A stretch of 64,000 bases of DNA from contig JAABQB010000006.1 in assembly GCA_011391695.1 (NCBI GenBank), positions 1-64,000 on the forward strand, given 5' to 3'. Below are positions 1 through 9,750 of this stretch, in pieces. How positions within the stretch are numbered: position 1 is the stretch's first letter; each line of letters starts with the position of its first letter. The notes under the pieces are model-generated. The model was not told the origin of the DNA. It was given only the letters and a program-made list of their open reading frames with translations, and searched no databases. The DNA is from Desulfobacteraceae bacterium (GTDB taxonomy: Bacteria; Desulfobacterota; Desulfobacteria; Desulfobacterales; RPRI01). The position numbers and the translations under genes were made by a program.

Positions 1-1
1 G

Positions 2-1477
2 GTTGCAGCGCTAATGGAAGAGTATGGTTACGATCCTTCGGAAGGGCTTATAATAAGAAGAATCATATCAAGAAGCGACAGGCACAGAATATATATTAAC
101 GGGAAACTTTCAACTATTCAGATTTTAGAATCCGTCACCGAAAATCTTGCCAGTATTTCAGGGCAGCATGTGCACCAGGGATTGCTTAGGGATGAGCAGC
201 ATCTTTTAATCCTGGATCAGTTCGGGGGATTGATGCCTTTGCGGAATGAAGCCGGGAAGCTTTTCAATGAGATAGTTCCCCTGGTAAAAAGACTGAAAGA
301 GCTGAATTCGACAAAAGACCGGCAGGCCGAACAGATCGACTTTCTTTCATTCCAGAAAAAAGAGATATCGGAAGCATCGGTCATATCAGGAGAGGATGCC
401 GAGCTCGAAAGGTTGAGGACAAGGCTTAAGAATACAGAGGCCATTTACGAGGCTGTGGGAAACAGCATCGAAGAACTTTACAGCGCGCAGGATTCTATTG
501 TTGAAAGACTGGGAATTGTCCGGAAAAATCTTACCAAAGCAGGCCAGATAGATGCCGAGCTTTCTTCCCGGGCAGAAGCTGTTTCGGTGGCCGCCTATCA
601 TATCGAAGATATAACGAATGAATTAAGAACCTACCTTTTAAAAATAGAAACCGATGAAAAAGAACTTGAAGCTGTTGAAGCGCGCCTTGATTTACTGAAC
701 AAGCTTAAGCGAAAACACGGAGGTTCAATTGAAGCGATTTTGGAAAAACTGGAATCGATTGAGAATGAACTTTCCGGCATCGAAAATCTTTCAGAAACAA
801 TAGCCGGGACACAAAAACAACTCGGCAGCCTCCATAAAAAACTTGCCTTCGTTGCAAACGAGCTTTCTTTAAAAAGAAAAGAATGCGCGAAACAGCTTGC
901 TGTAAAAGTGGAAGAAGAGCTGGCGACACTTAAAATGTCCAGCACAATATTTGAAGTTTCCATGCAGACTGTCCCGGCTCCCGGAGATGCTGATCCCTTC
1001 CTTGTTGTTGACGGTAATGCGGCAGGTGAAACAGGTATTGACAGGGCGGAATTTTTAATTGCCCCGAACGTCGGGGAGGCTCTTAAACCTCTGTCTGCAA
1101 TCGCCTCAGGAGGTGAGCTTTCAAGGGTTGTTCTGTCATTGAAAGCCCTTCTTGCCGGTTCCGGATCGGTTGAGACTATAGTTTTTGACGAGGTTGACGC
1201 CGGTATAGGAGGAGGGGTGGCTGAAGTTGTCGGCAGAAAAATGGCTTCCCTTTCCCGGCATCACCAGATAATATGTATTACGCATCTTCCCCAGATTGCC
1301 AGATTCGGTGATCATCATTTCAGAATTTCGAAACAAGTATCAGGGGGAAGGACAAAAACAATTATTGCCCCATTGGCCGAAAATGAACGAATAGAAGAAA
1401 TAGCAAGAATGCTCGGGGGCGAGGAAATCACCCGGGCAACAATCGCTCACGCACGTGAGATGCTTGAAAGCAGATGA
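2..1477 (+). CDS. recN: DNA repair protein RecN, 5' end outside the window
   Basis: RecN is an SMC-like ATPase that acts early in recombinational repair of double-strand breaks. The frame is open back to the window edge, so the ATG at 14 is internal and the N-terminal part carrying the Walker A loop is missing (the family is about 550-570 residues). What is visible is the Q-loop region (SGQHVHQGLL), a long coiled coil over residues ~90-300, and the C-terminal ATPase half with the ABC signature (SGGELSRV), Walker B (FDEVDAGIGGG) and the H-loop (ITHLPQIA). Its stop overlaps the next start (ATGA), which suggests translational coupling. Identification is secure. Confidence 0.96.
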   Translation, partial: VAALMEEYGYDPSEGLIIRRIISRSDRHRIYINGKLSTIQILESVTENLASISGQHVHQGLLRDEQHLLILDQFGGLMPLRNEAGKLFNEIVPLVKRLKELNSTKDRQAEQIDFLSFQKKEISEASVISGEDAELERLRTRLKNTEAIYEAVGNSIEELYSAQDSIVERLGIVRKNLTKAGQIDAELSSRAEAVSVAAYHIEDITNELRTYLLKIETDEKELEAVEARLDLLNKLKRKHGGSIEAILEKLESIENELSGIENLSETIAGTQKQLGSLHKKLAFVANELSLKRKECAKQLAVKVEEELATLKMSSTIFEVSMQTVPAPGDADPFLVVDGNAAGETGIDRAEFLIAPNVGEALKPLSAIASGGELSRVVLSLKALLAGSGSVETIVFDEVDAGIGGGVAEVVGRKMASLSRHHQIICITHLPQIARFGDHHFRISKQVSGGRTKTIIAPLAENERIEEIARMLGGEEITRATIAHAREMLESR

Positions 1478-3657
1478 TAAATCCTTATAGCATTCCACCT
1501 TTGTTGACCTTGTGCTGTTTTCTCGGTTTAGCCGCCTTGACCGTTATACGCGGCAGGAAAACAGAGGCCAATTTTCTTTTCTTCATTCTCTGCTTTTTAG
1601 GATCACTCCTTTATATAGATATATTCCTTGTTCTGAATGTAGAATCAGAAGCAACCGCGCTTTTTATCAGCCGCGCCGATCATTTTCTGATAGTTTACCT
1701 TTTCCCCGTGTACATTCATTTTTTCCATTCGTATCTGAACATCAATAACCGCAGATGGCTTACAGTTTTTGCCTATGCCGGCGCTTTCGTTCTCATGTGC
1801 ATAACTCCAACGCCATTATATATAGAATCAATGCACAGCTATTATTTCGGCTACTTTGCGAAAGGCGGGAAGCTCTACCCGTTATTCGGCCTGGGGAGCC
1901 TGCTTGTGAACATATACGTACTAATAATACTGTATGCCGCGATTATGAAAGAAAAAAGCAGTATCAGGAAAAATAAGCTGAAATATGTTTTTACCGGATT
2001 TGGATTTATGGGTCTAATGAACGGGCTGAATGCCCTGCCCATACTAGGTTATCCTGTTTATCCGCCTGGCAATTTAAGTTTTATCCCTCTTATTTTATTT
2101 GCTATCGGGCTTTTTAAATACGATCTTCTTTATATGGGAACCATCGTAGAAAAGGGCCTCGTTTATTCTCTCCTGACAGCTTCTCTCACCGGAATTTACG
2201 CTCTGATTGTCATATTGGCAGACAAGATTTTTAAAGGTTTCTATATTACCGGTTCGGTTTATCTGCCTGTAATCTTTTTCTTTATAATCACCTTTATTTT
2301 CGGACCGTTGAAAACGCAGATTCAGAAGGTGGTCGACAGGCTCTTTTTTAAAGAGAAGTACAATTATCAACAGACAATTAAACATGTGAGCCTGATGATA
2401 GCCTCTGTGCTTGATTTTAAGGAAATTGGCAGACTGATTACAGATACCGTCATGAATTCCATCAGGGTAGATAGCTGCGCCCTGTATCTGCAAAACCCGG
2501 AAGGTTCAGGGTTTACTATTTCATCAGCCAAAGGGAGCCATATATTTTCAGAAAAGGAGTCTTTTATTGCAAATGATTCACCCTTTGTCGAGCTCATGGC
2601 AAAATGCCGGAGGCCTCTTATCAGAAAAAAGCTCATGGAACGATCCGGGGATGAAGAAATACAAAAAGTGCTTTCTTTAATGGATGCTATGAATATTGAA
2701 ATAGCATTACCGATGATTTTCAAGGAATCTTTAAATGGTTTTATTATTCTTGGAGAGAAGCTCTCCGGAGGACTTTACCTCAGTGAAGATATAGATCTGC
2801 TGGAAACCCTTTCCATGCAAAGCGCACTTGCTGTTCAGAACACCATATCTTACAAGGTCATTGACGATTTTAATAAAAATCTTGAAGAAAAAATTGAAGA
2901 AAGAACACGCGATCTGAAAAACGCCCTTTTTGAAAAAGAAAGGGCTCAGGAACAATTAATAAGGGCTCAGAGCCTTGCGGCTATTGGCCAGCTTGTTGCT
3001 GGTGTTGCACATGAAATTAACAATCCTCTTTCAAGCAGTACAAGCCTTGTTCAGTCCACAGTAGAAGATCTTGAAAAATGGGACAGGGAAACTCCTCCTG
3101 ACCAGAATCTAATTGACGACATGAAATTTGCAATAAAGGAGCTCGGAAGAGCAAAGGGGGTTGTTGCGAGCCTTCTTGGCCTTTCGAGGCAAAGCCAGAG
3201 CCAGTTTGAGACAATCAACATGAACAATGCTGTTAAGGATGCTTTAAGAATTCTCAACAGCAAAATAAAGCAGAGCAATGTTGAAATTGACGGAAATTAT
3301 GATCAAAACCTTCCGGAGATCAAGGGAAATTTCGCAAATTTAGGCCAGGTGTTTCTTAATATAATATTGAATGCCTTTCAGGCAGTTGGCGAAGAAAGAG
3401 GCAGGATTATTATTACAACATATTACGACAAGATGCGAAAACAGGCTGTTTTTGAATGCAAAGATAACGGTCCCGGAGTTCCCGACTCAATTCGTCAGGA
3501 TATTTTCAAACCTTTTTTTACGACAAAGGATGTCGGAAAAGGAACAGGGCTCGGTCTTTTTTTATGCCATGAGATAGTAAGCAGGCATGGCGGGAATATA
3601 GATATTGAAAATCAGGAAGACGGAGGCGCGAAGTTTATTGTAAAGCTTCCAATATGA
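1474..3657 (+). CDS. Membrane sensor histidine kinase (7TM-GAF-HisKA-HATPase)
   Basis: The first ~280 residues are very hydrophobic, with about seven or eight membrane segments of the kind called the histidine-kinase N-terminal 7TM region. A GAF-like domain follows (~residues 300-450), then a short coiled coil, a HisKA dimerisation helix with the phospho-accepting His at about residue 513 (AHEINNPLSS), and a HATPase with N box (NIILNAFQA), G1 (DNGPGVP) and G2 (GKGTGLGL). There is no receiver domain and no adjacent response regulator, so the partner is unknown. The start overlaps recN by 4 bases and the stop overlaps the next ATG by 4 bases, so all three probably share a transcript. The ligand is not predictable. 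Confidence 0.9.
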   Translation: MINPYSIPPLLTLCCFLGLAALTVIRGRKTEANFLFFILCFLGSLLYIDIFLVLNVESEATALFISRADHFLIVYLFPVYIHFFHSYLNINNRRWLTVFAYAGAFVLMCITPTPLYIESMHSYYFGYFAKGGKLYPLFGLGSLLVNIYVLIILYAAIMKEKSSIRKNKLKYVFTGFGFMGLMNGLNALPILGYPVYPPGNLSFIPLILFAIGLFKYDLLYMGTIVEKGLVYSLLTASLTGIYALIVILADKIFKGFYITGSVYLPVIFFFIITFIFGPLKTQIQKVVDRLFFKEKYNYQQTIKHVSLMIASVLDFKEIGRLITDTVMNSIRVDSCALYLQNPEGSGFTISSAKGSHIFSEKESFIANDSPFVELMAKCRRPLIRKKLMERSGDEEIQKVLSLMDAMNIEIALPMIFKESLNGFIILGEKLSGGLYLSEDIDLLETLSMQSALAVQNTISYKVIDDFNKNLEEKIEERTRDLKNALFEKERAQEQLIRAQSLAAIGQLVAGVAHEINNPLSSSTSLVQSTVEDLEKWDRETPPDQNLIDDMKFAIKELGRAKGVVASLLGLSRQSQSQFETINMNNAVKDALRILNSKIKQSNVEIDGNYDQNLPEIKGNFANLGQVFLNIILNAFQAVGEERGRIIITTYYDKMRKQAVFECKDNGPGVPDSIRQDIFKPFFTTKDVGKGTGLGLFLCHEIVSRHGGNIDIENQEDGGAKFIVKLPI

Positions 3658-5036
3658 AAATAGAAACATTTATAAAAAAGGCGCATATAAAAGCTCCTGT
3701 TGAGGAGGTATTCAAATGGCACGCAAGGCCGGGGGCTCTCGAAAGGCTGAGCCCGCCCTGGGATCCCGTCCTTGTTATTGAAAGAAAAGGAGGAATTGAA
3801 AACGGCGCGAGAGTAGTGCTTGGAATGAAGGCAGGACCTTTTCCCTTCAGATGGATCGCCGAGCACAAGGACTACGAAGAAAATCGTATTTTCAGAGACA
3901 GGCAGGTAAGAGGCCCTTTTTCCCACTGGGAGCATACCCACAGTTTTGAGCCTGACGGTAATGAAGGCTCTTTCTTTGAAGACCGCATCGATTATGCGCT
4001 CCCTTTTTACCCGTTCGGGAAACTGCTCGGAGGCGCGTCTGTTGAGGCAAAACTCGAAAGAATATTCAAATACCGCCATGCAATAACAACAGAAGATATA
4101 ATTATTCATCTTTCAAGAAAAGACATAAAGAGACCGATGAAGATACTTATAACCGGTGCAAGCGGTCTCCTGGGCTCCGCGCTGATCCCTTTTTTTACGA
4201 CCGGCGGTCACATTGTACATATCCTTGTGAGGAGAACCCCTGTTCCGGAAAAAGGTGAGGCTTTCTGGGATCCTGAGAAAAATGAGATCGATACTTCGGT
4301 TTTTGACGGAGCAGACGCGGTCATTCATCTTGCAGGCGAGCATATTGGCGAAGGCCGGTGGACTGATGAGAAGAAGAGAAGAATAATCGAAAGCCGCACA
4401 AAAGGAACGACGCTCATAGCAGAAGCAATATCCCGGCTTTCATCCCCTCCTCCAGTGCTGATATGCGCTTCAGCTATAGGATACTATGGAAACCGTGGAG
4501 ATAAAATTCTTTCAGAAGATGATTCACCCGGAGATGATTTTATTTCAAAAGTATGCAGCGAGTGGGAAAAATCGGCGCAGGCTGCAGTTGATAAAGGGAT
4601 AAGAACGGTGTTCATGCGGATTGGAATTGCCTTAAGTCCTGCCGGAGGGGCTCTTTCGAGACTGCTTCTTCCTTTCACGGCGGGTCTCGGCGGCAAAATT
4701 GCGTCCGGGTCTCAATATATGAGCTGGGTCGGGATAGATGATGTTATCGGCTCTTTTTTTCATGTGCTTGCGGATAATAAAATTGCGGGGCCTGTAAATG
4801 TCGTATCTCCAAATTCGGCAACAAACCTTGAGTTCACAAAGGCTCTCGGAAAGGTTCTTTCGAGACCTGTCATATTTTCAATTCCCGCTGCGGCAATAAA
4901 TCTTGCTTTCGGAGAGATGGGAAGAGAAGTCCTTCTTTCAAGCACAAGGGTTGTGCCGCAAAAGCTGGTCAACTCAGGATACATATTCCGCAATCCCGAT
5001 CTGTCCGGTGCGCTCTCTCATTTACTTGGAAAATAG
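3654..5036 (+). CDS. SRPBCC domain fused to TIGR01777-type epimerase
   Basis: This is a two-domain protein. Residues 1-~150 look like a START/SRPBCC ligand-binding domain (IKAPVEEVFKWHARPGALE). From about residue 162 an SDR-type epimerase begins with the dinucleotide-binding loop GASGLLG, followed by an ADAVIHLAGE strand and a SAIGYYG active-site region, then a C-terminal DUF1731-like tail. TIGR01777/YfcH proteins are predicted NAD(P)-dependent sugar-nucleotide epimerases or reductases, but the substrate is not established. The same domain order is known in other bacteria. The start is fixed by its ATGA overlap with the kinase gene. The two-domain reading is secure; the reaction is not. Confidence 0.88.
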   Translation: MKIETFIKKAHIKAPVEEVFKWHARPGALERLSPPWDPVLVIERKGGIENGARVVLGMKAGPFPFRWIAEHKDYEENRIFRDRQVRGPFSHWEHTHSFEPDGNEGSFFEDRIDYALPFYPFGKLLGGASVEAKLERIFKYRHAITTEDIIIHLSRKDIKRPMKILITGASGLLGSALIPFFTTGGHIVHILVRRTPVPEKGEAFWDPEKNEIDTSVFDGADAVIHLAGEHIGEGRWTDEKKRRIIESRTKGTTLIAEAISRLSSPPPVLICASAIGYYGNRGDKILSEDDSPGDDFISKVCSEWEKSAQAAVDKGIRTVFMRIGIALSPAGGALSRLLLPFTAGLGGKIASGSQYMSWVGIDDVIGSFFHVLADNKIAGPVNVVSPNSATNLEFTKALGKVLSRPVIFSIPAAAINLAFGEMGREVLLSSTRVVPQKLVNSGYIFRNPDLSGALSHLLGK

Positions 5037-5057
5037 AAGGGAAGAATCGAAAAGAAA

Positions 5058-6218
5058 ATGACGGGCAAATTGAAAGCAAACCTTATTTTTTTAATGACGC
5101 TTGCACTTTTCTTCGGTTTTCTGCACCTTTTTACCCCGGACGAAAAAGCTTTCAACTTTGAGAGGCTGCATATTTTCCTGTTTAATCTGTGCAGCGGCGG
5201 GACAGTAATCCTTTATTATACCGAGAAAAGTGAGCATCTTACAAAAAAGGCATTAATCTTTTCCCTGCTTGCGATGTGTTATGCATTATGCGCTTTTTTA
5301 AAGTTTTTTTTTGTTTCGATGTTTATCGCCCTTCTTCTTGCAGGCATCGTGGAGTCTGTCAGGATCAGCAGATTTTCTGTGTTTCCATACGATTTTTTCA
5401 GGCCGGCGCCTGTTTCCGAAAAGTTTCACCATGCATCACTTTTATGTCTTTCAATGGGGCTTGTAATATCTGCAATAGTGATTGCCAACAATGAATATTT
5501 CAGGATAGTCTCGTTTCCGAAGCTCAAACTCGACACGTTTTTTCTCGGTTTTTCATTTCCTCTTTCCCTTATCACGATGTCCGTCATGTTTTCACTGATG
5601 AAGGAAGATTTTAGAAATGTTATACGGATTCTTAAAGATGCCGGATTCTGGACCATAAATCTCGGCGTTATAATCTTTTTTCTGTTTATCATGTTTGAAC
5701 GGCTGGATTTTCAGCTTATTATAACATCCATCCTTTTTTGTTCGGTTGTTATGATTTTTATTCTTTTTGAAAAGCTTGGAATAAAGACGCAGCAGAAAAA
5801 CTTTCTGACATCAGGAATGGTTTTTCTTCTTTTTACAGCTGTGACAGGGATACTCTATATTATTCTGGAATTTCATCCTGATTACAACCCTGAGAAATTG
5901 AAACTTCTTTTGAGGGTTCATGCGTTTGCGTCTCTTTATGGATGGAATTTAAGCGGGCTTGCGGTCATATGCAGGTATGATGATTTTCCGATAATGCTCG
6001 ACTCAAAATGGATTATAACCATTCACTGGATTACTGTAGTAATTCTTGCGCCATTGGGGTACTACTTCAAGCCTTTCGCCGTGTCTGCCGTAGTCATTTA
6101 CATGTTGATGCTCTACATGATCCTTTTTAGTAAAGGCTCCTCCGGCGCAAGTATGTTAAATCACGGACGACCGGATGCCAAGGGGGTAAGGCGTCCGGTC
6201 GAAACATTAAATCCGTGA
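5058..6218 (+). CDS. Polytopic membrane protein of unknown function
   Basis: I do not recognise a named family. The protein has roughly 11-12 predicted membrane helices over residues 5-365. Several histidines lie in or beside helices (ERLHIFLFNL, EKFHHASLL, LRVHAFASLYGW, TIHWITVVIL), a pattern that would suit haem or metal binding, but this is speculation. A purine-rich stretch (AAGGGAAG) precedes the ATG, and the gene lies 21 bp after the epimerase gene, so it is probably the last gene of that run. The last ~20 residues (after FSKGSSGAS) are encoded by a palindromic element and are hydrophilic, unlike the rest, so the natural C-terminus may have been replaced. Confidence 0.75.
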   Translation: MTGKLKANLIFLMTLALFFGFLHLFTPDEKAFNFERLHIFLFNLCSGGTVILYYTEKSEHLTKKALIFSLLAMCYALCAFLKFFFVSMFIALLLAGIVESVRISRFSVFPYDFFRPAPVSEKFHHASLLCLSMGLVISAIVIANNEYFRIVSFPKLKLDTFFLGFSFPLSLITMSVMFSLMKEDFRNVIRILKDAGFWTINLGVIIFFLFIMFERLDFQLIITSILFCSVVMIFILFEKLGIKTQQKNFLTSGMVFLLFTAVTGILYIILEFHPDYNPEKLKLLLRVHAFASLYGWNLSGLAVICRYDDFPIMLDSKWIITIHWITVVILAPLGYYFKPFAVSAVVIYMLMLYMILFSKGSSGASMLNHGRPDAKGVRRPVETLNP

Positions 6219-6219
6219 T
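6160..6219. repeat. Nested palindrome overlapping the 3' end of a gene
   Basis: An outer pair ATCACGGA/TCCGTGAT encloses an inner pair CGACCGGATGCC/GGCGTCCGGTCG with one mismatch and a purine-rich loop. The element supplies the final codons and stop of the upstream membrane protein. It may act as a terminator-like or REP-type hairpin; there is no T-tract, so a repeat origin is at least as likely. Confidence 0.7.
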
Positions 6220-6235
6220 GGAGGGGTTTCTCTTT

Positions 6236-6270
6236 AGAAATTCGATGTCCGATATTCGATATATTACCGG
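6236..6270. repeat. ATTCGATGTC-GATATTCGATAT intergenic repeat, copy 1
   Basis: This is a member of a short AT-rich repeat family with core GAAATTCGATGTCYGAYATTCGATATTCG. Other members lie near 7120, 30009, 44700 and 46848. This copy sits just downstream of two convergent genes. Confidence 0.65.
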
Positions 6271-6734
6271 CCGCAGGGTCCACCCTGGCATCCCCCGCCC
6301 ATTCCGCCGCGCATCCCGAAGCCTCTTGCCAGATTCGGGTTAATCTTTTTCATCTTTATCATGTGATCAAGCCGTTTCTGATCAAATTTTGATTCGAGTT
6401 CGGAAATCTCCTTCTGAAGATTTGCGGCTTTTCCCGCATCGATATTCTTTTTGGCAAGCTCGCTGTTTAATTCGAGCTCTTTGGCGTAAATATCCTGCCT
6501 CAGCTCTTCGGTTGCCTTAAAAAATTCTTCACGCTGGTCGTTTATTTTCTTTGCTTCATCTTCTGACAGATTTCCCATCATGTGTCCGGAACCGGCGCCA
6601 TATCCGCCGCCTCTGACACCCGGGCACTCTCCTCCTCCCGGTCCGTATCCCATCATTCCTCTGCCTGCATAAGCCGTAACGCTTAAAGCAACAACTGCCG
6701 CTATTGCCAATATTACCAAAATTCCTTTTTTCAT
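6264..6734 (-). CDS. Spy/ZraP-like periplasmic protein
   Basis: An N-terminal signal peptide (ILVILAIAAVVALSVTAYA) precedes a Gly/Met-rich segment, a helical hairpin region (LSEDEAKKINDQREEF, residues ~58-125) and a Gly/Met/Cys-rich tail (GGMGGGCQGG). This is the build of the LTXXQ/Spy/CpxP/ZraP group, periplasmic chaperones that oligomerise and often respond to metal or envelope stress. The Met/His/Cys-rich ends suggest Zn or Cu binding, but this is inferred. The SD is strong (AAGGAGG, 6 nt before the ATG). The gene is monocistronic and convergent with the upstream membrane protein. Confidence 0.82.
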   Translation of the reverse strand: MKKGILVILAIAAVVALSVTAYAGRGMMGYGPGGGECPGVRGGGYGAGSGHMMGNLSEDEAKKINDQREEFFKATEELRQDIYAKELELNSELAKKNIDAGKAANLQKEISELESKFDQKRLDHMIKMKKINPNLARGFGMRGGMGGGCQGGPCGR

Positions 6735-7188
6735 AATGCCTCCTTAGTTATTTGTTATTAATTATTTATTGAGATTGTCGTTAATCATTTTAATCTCATC
6801 CTCTATTGCTGTTCTGTTAATGCAACTGGTATGCCAAAACTTGTAAAACACCTGATAATGAAGCATAACACACTTAATATACATGATATATTTAGTTTTT
6901 CTATTTGATGCTTAATATTCAGAAAGAGTCTGTGGTGGATATATTGTATTCAGTCTGGACAGAGGAAAAAGCATCAACCGGATATAAAATACTCGTTTCA
7001 TAACCTTTCAATTCCATCTTATTTCCGGGTTTCGGTTGCTTGAAAAATAAAAGGTTATCTGGTATCAACAAAATCGGACAATCCAAAATACCATCGTTCG
7101 GACATCGGACATAGTATTTTTAAATTCGATATACTATATTCGATATTCTTTATTATATTTTCCATACTCTGTCGGGAGGAGTAAAAGA
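6735..7188. other. Intergenic region between divergent genes, with a repeat
   Basis: AT-rich and without a credible ORF on either strand. It must hold the promoters for the ZraP-like gene (left) and korA (right), but no -10/-35 pair stands out. Around 7095-7152 it carries a diverged copy of the ATTCGATAT repeat (CATCGGACATAG, AAATTCGATATACTATATTCGATATT), ending about 37 bp before the korA start. Confidence 0.55.
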
Positions 7189-8889
7189 ATGAGTGTTGAT
7201 ATAAGTGTTAAGATAGGTGGAGAAGCGGGACAGGGCATCCAGACGGTCGGTGATATTCTGGCGCGCGTATGCTTGAAATGCGGCCTGTATCTTATGGCAA
7301 TAAATGATTTTGAATCGAGAATAAGAGGCGGCCATAGTTTTTTCCAGATACGGATAAGCGATAAACCGGTCAATGCCCCTAATCACGGGATCAATCTTCT
7401 TTTGGCGCTTGATAAAAAAAGCTTCGATCTGCACGAGAAAGAGCTGGTTAAGGGCGGTATTTCTCTGATGGAAGGAGTTGACACTCCTGCAAAAAAAAAT
7501 GTTATAGCAATTCCGTTTCTTGAGCTTGCAAAAGAAAGCGGCGGAAAAATCACTTCAAATATTGTTGCGGCAGGAGCATGCCTTGCCCTCCTTGGCGCCC
7601 CTTTCGGGGTTATCCGTGAAGTTATTACGGAAGGCTTTGCTTCAAAAGGAAAAGACATTGTTGAAAAAAATCTTAATGCCGCAAATGCCGGATATGAAGC
7701 TGCCGGGAAAATTTCATATAAATTCGCGTTCAAGTGGAAAGTTTCCAGGCCAAGAGGTATCCTTATTGATGGATCCAGGGCCATAGCTCTTGGCGCACTT
7801 GCCGCAGATTGCCGTTTTGCTTCCTTTTATCCCATGTCTCCGGCAACCGGCATAATGGCTCATCTCGCATCCGCTGCAAATGAGTTTCCTCTCGTGGTTG
7901 AACAGGCTGAGGATGAGATTTCGGCAGTAAACATGATTATCGGAGCGTCATTTGCCGGAGCAAGGGCGATGACCGCCACATCGGGCGGCGGATTTTGCCT
8001 TATGACAGAAGGGCTTGGTTTATCAGGCATTACTGAAACTCCGATTGTAATAGTGAATGCGCAGAGGCCCGGGCCTGCTACAGGCATGGCGACCAGAACC
8101 GCCCAGGCTGATCTTCTGTTTATAATCAACGCCTCACAGGATGAATTCCCAAGATTTGTTTTTGCCCCCGGATCGCCGGCTGAAGCTTTTGAAACAACCT
8201 CAAGGGCTTTTCATCTTTCAGATAAATACCAGGTTCCGGCAATCATACTTGTAGACCAGTACCTGAATGATTCTCTCTTTATCGCCGAAAAGGCTTTAAA
8301 AGCGCCGGGGAAAGTAAAAAGATTTATTGTCAGTGATAATGATCTGAAAAAACCTGCGGAATATAAAAGATATGCCTTAACAAATTCAGGAATTTCTCCG
8401 AGAGCCATTCCCTGCAACGGCAGAGCAATAGTAATGGTATCCGGAAATGAGCACAAAGAGGACGGACATTCGAGCGAGTCGGCACAGACCAGGATTGAGA
8501 TGGTGAATAAAAGAAATGCCAAAGTTGTTAAAATGCTTTTCGAAATTAATCCGCCTGAAACATATTTTCCCGGATCAAAAATTCTTCTTGCGGGCTGGGG
8601 ATCTGCAAAGGGAGCTATAAGAGAGGCTGTTGATATGCTGAGGAAAGATGGGATTGATGCCGGATGTGTCAATTTTAACGATTTATGGCCTTTCCCTGCG
8701 GCTGCGACAGAGAAGGCATTTCTGACATGTGAAAAATTTTACATGGTGGAGCAGAACAGCACGGTACAGCTTGGCAGGCTGATTAAGGAGCAGACAGCCC
8801 TGTCGTATTCAGGCGCTGTTTTAAAATATGACGGAAGGCCCTTTTATCCGGTAGAGATAGCAGACGGAATAAAAAAATATATGAGGTAA
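7189..8889 (+). CDS. korA: 2-oxoacid:acceptor oxidoreductase, alpha subunit (gamma-alpha fusion)
   Basis: Residues 1-~190 are the gamma domain (KIGGEAGQGIQTVGDIL) and residues ~195-566 the alpha domain (YPMSPATGIMAHLA, EDEISAVNMIIGASFAGARAMTATSGGG). With KorB it forms a CoA-dependent enzyme that oxidises a 2-oxoacid, typically 2-oxoglutarate, and reduces ferredoxin. The family makes this clear, but the exact substrate cannot be read from sequence; 2-oxoglutarate or a branched/aryl 2-oxoacid are both possible. The SD (GGGAGGAG) lies 6-8 nt before the ATG, and korB follows after 2 bp. No ferredoxin-like delta subunit gene is adjacent, so a soluble ferredoxin must be the acceptor. Confidence 0.93.
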   Translation: MSVDISVKIGGEAGQGIQTVGDILARVCLKCGLYLMAINDFESRIRGGHSFFQIRISDKPVNAPNHGINLLLALDKKSFDLHEKELVKGGISLMEGVDTPAKKNVIAIPFLELAKESGGKITSNIVAAGACLALLGAPFGVIREVITEGFASKGKDIVEKNLNAANAGYEAAGKISYKFAFKWKVSRPRGILIDGSRAIALGALAADCRFASFYPMSPATGIMAHLASAANEFPLVVEQAEDEISAVNMIIGASFAGARAMTATSGGGFCLMTEGLGLSGITETPIVIVNAQRPGPATGMATRTAQADLLFIINASQDEFPRFVFAPGSPAEAFETTSRAFHLSDKYQVPAIILVDQYLNDSLFIAEKALKAPGKVKRFIVSDNDLKKPAEYKRYALTNSGISPRAIPCNGRAIVMVSGNEHKEDGHSSESAQTRIEMVNKRNAKVVKMLFEINPPETYFPGSKILLAGWGSAKGAIREAVDMLRKDGIDAGCVNFNDLWPFPAAATEKAFLTCEKFYMVEQNSTVQLGRLIKEQTALSYSGAVLKYDGRPFYPVEIADGIKKYMR

Positions 8890-8891
8890 CT

Positions 8892-9746
8892 ATGGTCAGC
8901 ATAAAAGATTACGATTCGGATATTGAGAACACTTGGTGCCCTGGGTGCGGCAATTTTGGAATTCTTGCTGCCATGAAGGATGCCCTTGCAGCACAGGGGA
9001 TTCCTCCTGAAAAAATTCTGATAATTTCAGGGATAGGACAGGCGGCCAAGACACCCCATTACCTTAAATGCAATCTTTTTCATGCTCTGCATGGAAGAGC
9101 GCTTCCCCTTGCGACAGGAGCCAAGATTGCAAATCACGAACTTACCATACTCGTCAATTCCGGCGATGGTGACTGTTACGGGGAAGGCGGAAATCATTTC
9201 ATGCACGCAGTCAGGCGCAACATCGACCTCACTGTTCTGGTGCATGACAACAAAGTTTATGGGCTTACAAAAGGCCAGGCTTCCCCTACTTCAGATGAAG
9301 GGATGATCACCAAAATACAGAGCGACGGTGTTTTAAGCGAAACATTTAATCCGCTTTCAGTTGCTCTTGCGCTTGGGGCCGGATTTGTGGCAAGGGGCTT
9401 TTCGGGGAAAGCCGAACACCTAAGCAAAATTATTCAGGAAGGAATAAAGCACAAAGGATTCAGTCTTGTCGATATACTTCAACCCTGCGTATCTTTTAAC
9501 AATATCAATACGTTCGACTGGTACAGAAAGCGGGTTTATGCTCTGTCTGAAGAAGGATATATCCCTAATGATTTCAACAAGGCAATGGATCTTTCAAAGA
9601 TGTGGGGAGATAAAATCCCCATAGGTATTCTTTATCAGAAAGAAAAGCCGTCTTATACGGATAAGATCAAAAAACTTAAAGAAAGCACACTCATATCTGG
9701 AGAATATTCGCAGAAAAAGGTTCAGAACGCGATTCATAGCCTTTAA
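8892..9746 (+). CDS. korB: 2-oxoacid:ferredoxin oxidoreductase, beta subunit
   Basis: This is the thiamine-diphosphate and [4Fe-4S]-binding subunit. The N-terminal WCPGCGNFGI motif supplies cluster cysteines, and the ThDP-binding GDGDCYGEGGNHFMHAVRRN segment and the NKVYGLTKGQASPTS strand follow. The length (284 residues) is normal for the two-subunit KorAB type. The ATG follows the korA stop by 2 bp, so the subunits are co-translated in about equal amounts. A class-C repeat begins 4 bp after the stop. Confidence 0.93.
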   Translation: MVSIKDYDSDIENTWCPGCGNFGILAAMKDALAAQGIPPEKILIISGIGQAAKTPHYLKCNLFHALHGRALPLATGAKIANHELTILVNSGDGDCYGEGGNHFMHAVRRNIDLTVLVHDNKVYGLTKGQASPTSDEGMITKIQSDGVLSETFNPLSVALALGAGFVARGFSGKAEHLSKIIQEGIKHKGFSLVDILQPCVSFNNINTFDWYRKRVYALSEEGYIPNDFNKAMDLSKMWGDKIPIGILYQKEKPSYTDKIKKLKESTLISGEYSQKKVQNAIHSL

Positions 9747-9750
9747 AACA

